DNA of 5,788 nucleotides from an uncultured Eubacteriales bacterium (GTDB lineage Bacteria; Bacillota; Clostridia; Peptostreptococcales; Anaerovoracaceae). The stretch lies in assembly GCA_902803185.1 (NCBI GenBank), contig CADCOV010000065.1, forward strand, positions 1-5,788. Reading direction: 5' to 3'. Each line of letters opens with the position of its first letter. Within the stretch, counting starts at the first letter, position 1. A program made the position numbers and the translations under genes. Of this stretch, positions 1 through 5,788 are shown piece by piece. Under the pieces are notes generated by a model. That model was not told the origin of the DNA. It made no database searches and worked only from the letters and a program-made list of their open reading frames with translations.

Positions 1-2367
1 GCGGGTCAGGTCCGCCAGGACGTCCCGGGACAGGTCGCTGTCGAAGTGGCTGTAGGCCTTGATCATGATGTAGAGGAGCCGGAGCTTGCGCTTCTCGTGG
101 AAGGCCTTCCCCGCCTCCGGATGCCGGGCCGCGAAGCCCTCGTAGTACTCCAGCATGACGCCGATGGTGGCCGTCATGGAGGCCGCCACCCGGGTGTCCA
201 GGGTGAAGATCTCGCTCTCCAGGGTGTCGATCATCTCCTCGACCTCCGCCTCAGGGAGCTCCAGGATCATGCGGCCCAGGTACTGCGGCACGTACTTCAC
301 CAGCTGCCGGTCGCCGATGGTGAGGCCGTTGTACAGCTCCACCGCCACCTCGTTGGCCTGGGCGGACGGCATGGCTTTGACCAGCTCCAGCAGGGCGTCG
401 CCGGCGGTCTGCCGGACCGCGACCCGCTCGCTGTTCTTCAGGAGGTTCACCAGGTGGGTACCGAAGTGGAGGTCGTGGCTGTGGTCCGCCCGTCCGCCGG
501 TGAACCGCTTCATCAGCTCCACGTTGGCCACCTTGATCATCCAGTGGGTGCTCAGCTTCAGGTTGTCCAGGAAGAGGGTGCTCTCCGTCTCCAGGAAGGC
601 GTCCGCATCCGATGGGAGTCCCAGGATCTCTAGGAGGTTTTCGTAATACGTGTTTTCGTCTACTTCTCCCAGCATGTTCCGGCGCACCCGGAGGGCCGCC
701 ACACGCTGCTCCTTGATCCCGCTGGCTTCCGCCTTCTCGAGGAAGCCTTCGGCAGCGGCGAGGAACTTCGCGTCACAGGCCTTTCGTTCCAGGTGTTCCA
801 GCACCCAAAGCAGCACGACGGTGAGCTCCGCGTCCTCCTGCGGGCCTTCGTAGTACGGCCGGAGGGCGTCGATGAAGCCCTTCTTCTGGGCCGCCGTGGC
901 CTTCTCGAACATGCCGGCGAAGAGGCTGGTCAGGGTGTAGCGCATCCTCTGGCGGTGCTGCTCGGTGAACCGGCGCTCCGGGCTCAGGATCTTCTCGATG
1001 TACTCCCGGCACAGGGTCTGGTCCGTCACCTCCCGCTTCGGCAGGTGGACGCCCTCCGGCAGCTCCTTCAGGTATTTCTCGTTGAATCCGGCGATGATCC
1101 TGCCCATCAGGCGGGCGGACTGCCGGCGGATGTCCCCTTCCCGGTTCGCCAGCAGCTCGTAGAGGAACTGCAGGCTCATCAGCTTCTGGGGCTGGGTCAT
1201 ATAGGTATTGTATTCCTCGAAGATCGCGATGTAGGTCCTGAGGTTCTTCCACTGGTTCTCGGACCGGGCCGCCTCGATCAGGTCCGCCAGGTCGCTGTCC
1301 ACCTGCAGCACGCTCATCAGGCGGATGTTGTGGGCGATGGACATGTATTTGAGCTGGTCGACCACGTCTTTGCCCTCCAGCAAAGCGCGGTTCCGCACCA
1401 CCGGATGCGGCTCCGGGAAAGCCTCCGCCCAGTCGGCCGGCATGGCGGTCTCCACGCCCCTCTCGACCATGTAGTCCTCGAAGTTCTTGAGCTTCGCATA
1501 GACCTTGCGGTAGCGGGCCTCCTTGGCCGCATCCACGTTGTCCAGCTTCCCTAAGATCACATCAAAAGCCTCCGCCAGGCTGTAGAAGTGGACGACCTCC
1601 CTGCCCGCCTCGTCCCGGCCGCTCTTGACCCGGAAGTCCGCGTAGATCAGGATCAGGGATTCCGCGGAGAGGTTCTCCAGCTCCAGGTCCCAGGTGGAGT
1701 GGTTCGCGGCGATGTGACCGATGGTCGGCATGCCGTGCTCCCGGTAGAAGACGTCGGAATAGTAGTAGTGGAGGTAAGGCACCCGCCTCGCCTCGTCCTT
1801 GCGGCAGCCGTATTTGCCGATGTCGTGGCCGATGGCGGCGCCGGAGATCAGCGGCAGGTCCACCGGGACCCCCGCCTTCTTGAGCTGCCGGGCCACGTAC
1901 ATGGAGACGTAGTGGACCCCGTACATGTGGCCCATGGTGTTGAACGGCGTCACGTCCGCCGAGAGCCGGTAGAGGACGCTCAGGTTCATCTCCTCCGCCA
2001 CCCTGCGGAGCGTCCGGAATTCCTCCGCGACGCCGGAGCCCACCGCCTCCTCCTCCGTCACCGGGAACAGGTCCCGGGTCGGGTCGAAACGGCGCCCCGC
2101 CGCCTCCATCCGGTAGGCCTCCTTCAGGAGGGTCAGGAAGGCGCCGAAGCCCTCCCGGTACTTCGGGTCCTCCTTGATCTCCGCCGCCTCCGGATAAAGC
2201 CGGGACAGCAGCACTTCAAAACAGTACTTCGGCCAGCCCGCCTCCGGCGCGTTCCTCAGCTCCGGGATGTGTCCCGATGCCGCCTCCGCGATCCGCGCCG
2301 CGTGGAAGGTGCCGTCCGGTCCCTTGGTCTCTGCCAGTTTCTTTTTGATCGCTGTCGTCAGTCTCAT
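1..2367 (-). CDS. Large HD-domain phosphohydrolase-like protein with long helical (HEAT-like) region, 3' end outside window
   Basis: An uninterrupted frame of 789 codons starts at ATG 2367 and is still open at base 1, so the protein exceeds 789 residues. Residues 140-250 look like a metal-dependent HD domain: H147 in GHMYGVH, the HD pair H181-D182 in GHDIGKYG, H218 and H223 in IGHIAANHS, and D244 in LIYADFRV. The order and the final YADF segment resemble YqeK-type HD domains (nucleotide phosphohydrolases) more than HD-GYP domains. From about 260 onward the sequence is mostly amphipathic helices. Several stretches read like HEAT/ARM repeats, for example around 410-428, 645-665, 685-705 and 724-742. 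No signal peptide or membrane segment is visible, so it is probably cytoplasmic. The start is supported by AAGGGA 8 bases upstream. The substrate is unknown. From memory, very long clostridial proteins joining an HD domain to a nucleotidyl/cytidylyltransferase domain exist, and this may be one, but that part is not in the window. HD call firm, exact function unknown. Confidence 0.85.
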   Translation of the reverse strand, partial: MRLTTAIKKKLAETKGPDGTFHAARIAEAASGHIPELRNAPEAGWPKYCFEVLLSRLYPEAAEIKEDPKYREGFGAFLTLLKEAYRMEAAGRRFDPTRDLFPVTEEEAVGSGVAEEFRTLRRVAEEMNLSVLYRLSADVTPFNTMGHMYGVHYVSMYVARQLKKAGVPVDLPLISGAAIGHDIGKYGCRKDEARRVPYLHYYYSDVFYREHGMPTIGHIAANHSTWDLELENLSAESLILIYADFRVKSGRDEAGREVVHFYSLAEAFDVILGKLDNVDAAKEARYRKVYAKLKNFEDYMVERGVETAMPADWAEAFPEPHPVVRNRALLEGKDVVDQLKYMSIAHNIRLMSVLQVDSDLADLIEAARSENQWKNLRTYIAIFEEYNTYMTQPQKLMSLQFLYELLANREGDIRRQSARLMGRIIAGFNEKYLKELPEGVHLPKREVTDQTLCREYIEKILSPERRFTEQHRQRMRYTLTSLFAGMFEKATAAQKKGFIDALRPYYEGPQEDAELTVVLLWVLEHLERKACDAKFLAAAEGFLEKAEASGIKEQRVAALRVRRNMLGEVDENTYYENLLEILGLPSDADAFLETESTLFLDNLKLSTHWMIKVANVELMKRFTGGRADHSHDLHFGTHLVNLLKNSERVAVRQTAGDALLELVKAMPSAQANEVAVELYNGLTIGDRQLVKYVPQYLGRMILELPEAEVEEMIDTLESEIFTLDTRVAASMTATIGVMLEYYEGFAARHPEAGKAFHEKRKLRLLYIMIKAYSHFDSDLSRDVLADLTR

Positions 2368-2375
2368 GCTGCAAA

Positions 2376-2383
2376 TCCCTTCT
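2376..2383 (-). promoter_or_regulatory. Ribosome binding site of the HD-domain gene
   Basis: On the minus strand AGAAGGGA lies 8 bases before ATG 2367. It is a moderate Shine-Dalgarno match and the only one near this start. It supports MRLTTAIKKK as the N-terminus. Confidence 0.55.
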
Positions 2384-2392
2384 GCGCCCGGC

Positions 2393-2430
2393 AAAAAGCA
2401 CAGGGCGGCGCCGATCCCTCAGCGCCGCCC
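2393..2430 (-). terminator. Probable intrinsic terminator after dusB
   Basis: A perfect 9-bp GC-only stem pairs GGGCGGCGC (2430-2422) with GCGCCGCCC (2411-2403), with a 10-base loop between. Five bases after the stem there is a run of five T (2397-2393) on the minus strand. It starts 16 bases after the dusB stop, where a terminator is expected. The T run is short and separated from the stem by TGTGC, so termination may be incomplete. Confidence 0.65.
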
Positions 2431-2446
2431 ACTCAACACATCACTG

Positions 2447-3430
2447 TCATCTGAAGCTTTCTGTTTCGATGAGCCGGCAAAACGCGTCGCCGGTCTTTAT
2501 GTCGTTGATCTTGCCCCGAAGCGCCGCGCTGCCCGCGCTGCCCTTCAGGTATCTCGGGGTGAATTTTCTCATCTCGCGGACGGCGGTGTACTCGCCCTTG
2601 TCCGCCTCCATGGCCCTGTAGTGCCGGACCATCATCGCCCGCTTCTCCTCCGCCGTCGGAGGTTCGAAGGGCTCTCCCCGGTAGCGGCAATCCAGCTCCC
2701 GGAAGATCCAGGGGTTCCCCAGGGCGCCCCTCCCTACCATGACGAAGGCGCAGCCCGTCTCTTCCATCATGCTGACCGCGTCCTCATAGCTGCGGATATC
2801 GCCGTTGCCGATGACCGGGATGGAGACCGTCTCCGCGACCCGCCGTATGGCGCTGCGGTCGCAGGCGCCGCTGTAGTACATCTCCCGGGTCCTCCCGTGG
2901 ACCGCCACCGCCGCGCCGCCGCCCTCCTCGATGGCCTGGGCCGCGCTGAGGTAGGCGTCCTCCGGGGCGTCCTGGATCCCGATCCGGATCTTCGCCGTCA
3001 AAGGCTTGTCCGTCGCGTCCTTCAGGGCCCGCATGATGCGGTAGATGCGCTCCGGGTCCCGGAGCAGGGCCGATCCCTCGCCGTTCTTCACGATCTTCGG
3101 CACCGGGCAGCCCATGTTGATGTCCAGGATGACGTTCCCTTTAGAGTCCAGCTTCTCGGCCGCCCTGGCCAGGAAGTCCGGCTCCGAACCGAAGAGCTGG
3201 AACGCGGTGGGCTTCCCCTCCGTCAGCTCCAGGAGCTCCATGGACCTGCGGTCGTTATAGCAGAGTCCCTTGGCGCTCACCATCTCGGTATAGAGGAGGG
3301 ACGCCCCCATCTCTCCGCAGATGTTCCGGTAGGCGTAGTCGGTGAACCCCGCCATCGGCGCCAGGAAGAAGGGGGTCTCGGGGACGAAGCCGCCGATGGA
3401 AGGCAGGGCCTCCGCCGGGCCTTTTCCCAT
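2447..3430 (-). CDS. dusB: tRNA-dihydrouridine synthase (DusB-type)
   Basis: This FMN enzyme reduces uridines in the D-loop of tRNA to dihydrouridine with NADPH, in the cytoplasm. The 327-residue product has the family's normal length. Visible motifs are APMAGFTDYAYR at 24-35 (FMN-binding first strand), DINMGCPVPKIVKNGEG from D103 with the catalytic cysteine C108, K147 in TAKIRIG, H178 and R180 in VHGRTREMYYSG, and the FMN-phosphate loops VIGNGDI at 206-212 and VGRGALGNPW at 232-241. A C-terminal helical tRNA-binding domain follows. The CPVPKIVKNGEGSALL version is the one usual in Gram-positive DusB/Dus1 proteins. Two ATG codons are in tandem (3433 and 3430). The second is chosen because GGAGG ends only one base before the first but four before the second; the first would add one residue. 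An open frame continues upstream to 3649, but that part is Arg/His-rich, lies out of frame over coaX and is not Dus. It is translationally linked to coaX. Family firm; the precise uridine target is not readable. Confidence 0.96.
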   Translation of the reverse strand: MGKGPAEALPSIGGFVPETPFFLAPMAGFTDYAYRNICGEMGASLLYTEMVSAKGLCYNDRRSMELLELTEGKPTAFQLFGSEPDFLARAAEKLDSKGNVILDINMGCPVPKIVKNGEGSALLRDPERIYRIMRALKDATDKPLTAKIRIGIQDAPEDAYLSAAQAIEEGGGAAVAVHGRTREMYYSGACDRSAIRRVAETVSIPVIGNGDIRSYEDAVSMMEETGCAFVMVGRGALGNPWIFRELDCRYRGEPFEPPTAEEKRAMMVRHYRAMEADKGEYTAVREMRKFTPRYLKGSAGSAALRGKINDIKTGDAFCRLIETESFR

Positions 3431-3439
3431 CATGCCTCC
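3428..3439 (-). promoter_or_regulatory. coaX stop / dusB start overlap with internal ribosome binding site
   Basis: On the minus strand GGAGGCATGATG contains the dusB Shine-Dalgarno (3439-3435, inside the last coaX codons), two tandem ATG codons and the coaX TGA (3432-3430). Either start overlaps the stop (ATGA or TGATG), a layout typical of translational coupling by terminating ribosomes. Confidence 0.75.
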
Positions 3440-4245
3440 GCCGCGGCAGCCTTCTTGCCCCGCGGCTTGCGGTTCTTCTCGTAGATCATCTCCAGGCCTT
3501 CCAGGGTCAGCATCTTGTCCACGACGTCGATCTGGTCGGTCCCGGTGTCGATGAGGCTGGCAAAGCCGCCGGTGGCCACGACGGTGATCTTCTTGTTGCC
3601 GCAGTACTCCGCCAGCTCCTTCTTCATCTTGGTGATGATGTAGTCGCACATGCCCATGTGGCCGTAGACCAGGCCGGACTGCATGCTCTCCGCAGTGGTG
3701 CGGCAGATGGTCCTGCCCGGATCCTCGATCTCCACCTTAGGGAGCTTGGAGGTCTTCTCGAACAGCGCCTCGGAAGAGATCTTGAGGCCCGGCGCGATGG
3801 TGCCGCCCAGGTACTCGCTCTTGTCCGTGATGGCGCAGAAGGTGGTGGCCGTTCCCATGTCTATGATGATCAGCGGCCCGCCGTACTTCTGGACCGCGGC
3901 GACGGCGTTGACGATCCGGTCCGCGCCCACCTGCTTCGGGTTGTCGTATTTGATCACGAGGCCGGTCTTGACGCCGGATTCCACGACGATCGCCGGCTTG
4001 CCGAAATACTTGACCGCCATGTGTTGCAAAGCGAACAGCAGGGACGGGACGACGGTGGAAATGATCATGTCGTCGATGTCGGAGAGGCTGAGCCCCTCGT
4101 ACTGGAACAGCTGGTTGACCAGCATGCCGTATTCGTCGGCGCTCTTGTGGGTGTCCGTCTCGATGCGCCAGTTGGCCAGCAGTTTCTTTCCGTCAAAGAC
4201 ACCCAGCACGATGTTGCTGTTGCCGATATCAAAGGCTAAAAGCAT
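3430..4245 (-). CDS. coaX: Type III pantothenate kinase
   Basis: It phosphorylates pantothenate with ATP to 4'-phosphopantothenate, the first step of coenzyme A synthesis. CoaX enzymes are cytoplasmic dimers of the ASKHA fold, need a monovalent cation such as K+, and are not inhibited by CoA. The 271-residue product shows the whole family signature: the phosphate loop DIGNSN at 6-11, GADR at 107-110 with the catalytic aspartate D109, the second phosphate loop DMGTATTF at 129-136, GGTIAPG at 147-153, the RTTAESMQSG segment at 182-191, and the adenosine-side ATGG at 224-227. All key residues are present, so it should be active. The family usually ends near the LEGLEMIYEKN segment; here 13 further residues rich in Lys and Ala (KPRGKKAAAAEA) are added. 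The start has AAGGAG nine bases upstream. It sits 22 bases after the pucR-type gene and overlaps dusB, so it is probably in one operon with both. Confidence 0.97.
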   Translation of the reverse strand: MLLAFDIGNSNIVLGVFDGKKLLANWRIETDTHKSADEYGMLVNQLFQYEGLSLSDIDDMIISTVVPSLLFALQHMAVKYFGKPAIVVESGVKTGLVIKYDNPKQVGADRIVNAVAAVQKYGGPLIIIDMGTATTFCAITDKSEYLGGTIAPGLKISSEALFEKTSKLPKVEIEDPGRTICRTTAESMQSGLVYGHMGMCDYIITKMKKELAEYCGNKKITVVATGGFASLIDTGTDQIDVVDKMLTLEGLEMIYEKNRKPRGKKAAAAEA

Positions 4246-4254
4246 GTTGCGATT

Positions 4255-4260
4255 CTCCTT
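4255..4260 (-). promoter_or_regulatory. Ribosome binding site of coaX
   Basis: AAGGAG on the minus strand lies nine bases before ATG 4245, in the 22-base gap after the stop codon of the upstream gene. It is the best Shine-Dalgarno in the window and fixes the coaX start. Confidence 0.8.
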
Positions 4261-4267
4261 ATATTCT

Positions 4268-5788
4268 CTAGTTCACGACCCTCTCGAGCCGCTTCAGGGC
4301 CAGGGCGATGGTCAGTCCCGGGATCACCCGGTTGCCGGTGATCTCCGCGCCCAGCACTTCGTTGATGCGCTTCAGGCGGTACTGGACCGTGTTGGTGTGG
4401 ATGCCCATGAACTGGCTGGTCTTGCTGCTGTTCATGCCGGCGTCCAGCACGAAGGTCTCCAGGGTGTCCAGGAGCTGCCTGGCTTTGTTCTCGCCCATGG
4501 ATTTGCCGAACGGCTCCAGCAGGCCCACGTAATTCTTCTTGATGTAGCCGCCCTGCATCTGGATGTTGATGCAGTTGGAGACCAGCACCAGCTCGTACTT
4601 GGAGAAGACTCTCTTGTACGGGAACACGCTCTCCACGAAGGTCCAGGTCTCGCCGATCAGGCGGAACCCGTCCGCGGCGCCCTCGATGCCGTCCATGCCG
4701 GTGGCGTGGAAGATGCGGACGGACTTGTCCACTTCCTTGAGCTCGTTGTAGAGGTCGATGGCCGCCTTGCCGCCGGACTCCTGCTCCTCGCCCAGGTTCT
4801 CGCCCCGGATCACCAGGCCGTAGGTCTCCTCCCCTTCCCGGATGCTCAGGACCTCGCCGCCGGTCCGCTTCTCGAAGCCCTCGATGATGGCGCGGGCCTC
4901 GGCGCTCGCGATCTCCTTGGCGTAGAAGACGCTGATGATGCGGTCCGCCCGGATGTCCATCTCGTCCTTCAGGGAGTAGGCCAGGCTCTTGTTGCCGCGG
5001 ATCAAAGCTTTGATCATCTCCGCCTTGAGGTCCCGTTCCGGCGTGTATTTCCACATGCCGATGGCCAGCTCGATGATCTCCGCCAGCTTGGTGATGTCCA
5101 CGGCGGAGTACTTGTCGTCGTTATCCACCAGCATCAGGAAGTACTTCTCGTTCTCGATGGTGATGGTGCCCCAGTAGGTCTGGACGCCCTCCACGTCCAC
5201 CAGCGCGTAGATGCCGCTGCCGTCCGACTCCTCTCTCTTCTGGAGCATGCGGACCGCGTCCGCCACGGTGGCCCGGTGCCGGGTCTCGATCACGAGGATC
5301 GGGTTGAAGTCCTTGGAGACCAGGATCACCTGGAAGCCGTTGCTGACCGCCGCCTCCTTGAGGGCGCTCTGGAAGCTCCGGTGCTTCTCGAAATCCATCA
5401 GGTGATAGATGGTGTTGTTGATCAGGTTATTGTTGAAGTTGTCGCCCACCAGCAGCTTGTCCATGACCTGCTCGATGGCGTCGGCGTACTCCGCGTCGTT
5501 GCCGTTCGGGATGATGATGAACGGCAGCCCCGCCGCCTCCGCGATGTCGATGGTCTCGGAATCCGCCGCCGTGATGCCGTTCCTCGCGTGGAAGACGACC
5601 AGTCCCGCGATGCCGCAGGCCGCCAGCTCCCGGACCACCTGGGCCTGGGTCACCACGTCGTCCTTCATCGCGTAGAAGGAGGTCAGCACGAGCTGATCCC
5701 GGACGCCGTTGTGTTCCACGGCGGTCTTGACGTCTCTCGCGTCCATGACCGAGATCGATCGCACGGTGTTCTGGAGGTTCCTCCTGCC
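4268..5788 (-). CDS. PucR-family transcriptional regulator, 5' end outside window
   Basis: The family binds DNA through a C-terminal helix-turn-helix and senses small molecules through N-terminal domains; known members control purine, sugar-diacid or amino-acid catabolism. The frame is open to the right edge (506 codons). Numbered from the GTG at 5764, residues 1-105 match the PucR domain (VRSISVMDARD, then DQLVLTSFYAM, ELAACGIAGLVVF and AGLPFIIIP). Residues 130-235 look like a GAF-type sensor (SNGFQVILVSKDFNPILV), 245-405 a CdaR/GGDEF-like region without catalytic motifs, and 428-495 the HTH (SSKTSQFMGIHTNTVQYRL, recognition helix about 456-467). The GTG is probably not the start: eight more in-frame codons precede it in the window, and the PucR domain usually has some 30 residues before the VRSISVMD segment. 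The effector cannot be read. It may regulate genes to the right or its own operon with coaX and dusB, 22 bases downstream. Confidence 0.92.
   Translation of the reverse strand, partial: GRRNLQNTVRSISVMDARDVKTAVEHNGVRDQLVLTSFYAMKDDVVTQAQVVRELAACGIAGLVVFHARNGITAADSETIDIAEAAGLPFIIIPNGNDAEYADAIEQVMDKLLVGDNFNNNLINNTIYHLMDFEKHRSFQSALKEAAVSNGFQVILVSKDFNPILVIETRHRATVADAVRMLQKREESDGSGIYALVDVEGVQTYWGTITIENEKYFLMLVDNDDKYSAVDITKLAEIIELAIGMWKYTPERDLKAEMIKALIRGNKSLAYSLKDEMDIRADRIISVFYAKEIASAEARAIIEGFEKRTGGEVLSIREGEETYGLVIRGENLGEEQESGGKAAIDLYNELKEVDKSVRIFHATGMDGIEGAADGFRLIGETWTFVESVFPYKRVFSKYELVLVSNCINIQMQGGYIKKNYVGLLEPFGKSMGENKARQLLDTLETFVLDAGMNSSKTSQFMGIHTNTVQYRLKRINEVLGAEITGNRVIPGLTIALALKRLERVVN

Noticed and set aside
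46..2454. Several plus-strand open frames (for example 46-633, 793-1554, 1588-2454)
   Set aside because: They are antisense shadows of the continuous 789-codon HD-protein frame. Their compositions are biased and no plausible domain is visible.
2267..3484. Long plus-strand open frame of 405 codons antisense to dusB
   Set aside because: Its product is rich in Arg, His, Leu and Pro with no family motif, and it lies opposite a clear dusB with all its motifs. High GC content with G/C-ending codons produces such mirror frames.
3434..3649. Upstream extension of the dusB frame to an ATG at 3649
   Set aside because: The added 72 residues are Arg/His/Gly-rich, overlap coaX in another frame and have no Dus similarity. 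The start at the coaX stop is far more likely.
4256..4263. TATAAG as a -10 box for coaX in the gap after the pucR-type gene
   Set aside because: It overlaps the AAGGAG ribosome binding site and has no -35-like hexamer at proper distance; a start there would leave almost no leader.
4236..5054. Minus-strand frame of 272 codons inside the PucR-type gene
   Set aside because: It is an out-of-frame reading of the regulator. The composition is Gly/Arg/Pro-rich, without motifs.
5772..5783. GGAGG/CCTCC inverted repeat near the right edge as an operator
   Set aside because: Only a 5-bp stem with a 2-base spacer, lying within the open PucR frame; chance is sufficient explanation.

Overview
The window is a compact stretch with all genes on the minus strand, so transcription runs from right to left. 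It holds four genes with only short gaps: a PucR-type transcription regulator (5' end cut by the right edge), a type III pantothenate kinase (coaX), a tRNA-dihydrouridine synthase (dusB), and a large HD-domain protein whose 3' end is cut by the left edge. The base composition is GC-rich with strongly G/C-ending codons. The ribosome binding sites are AAGGAG/GGAGG-like, and the coaX-dusB pair is a known arrangement in Bacillota. Together these suggest a GC-rich member of the Clostridia (Eubacteriales, perhaps Lachnospiraceae or a relative). This placement is inference from protein style, not from a search.

Layout from the 5' end of the transcripts. At 5788-4268 lies the PucR-family regulator, with an N-terminal PucR domain, a GAF-like middle, a CdaR/GGDEF-like region and a C-terminal HTH. 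After 22 bases comes coaX (4245-3430), preceded by a clear AAGGAG. dusB (3430-2447) starts on the stop codon of coaX, so the two are very probably translationally coupled. A 79-base gap (2446-2368) holds a GC-rich hairpin followed by a short T run, probably the terminator of the pucR-coaX-dusB unit. The HD protein begins at 2367 and runs open to base 1. It shows a YqeK-like metal-dependent HD phosphohydrolase domain in its first 260 residues, then more than 500 residues of mostly helical, partly HEAT-like sequence.

Functionally, coaX (first step of coenzyme A synthesis) and dusB (tRNA D-loop modification) are housekeeping genes. The regulator may control them or a process encoded to the right of the window. 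The HD protein is the least understood gene here and the best candidate for something new. No RNA gene, CRISPR array, mobile element or long repeat was seen. The numerous plus-strand open frames are antisense shadows caused by high GC content.
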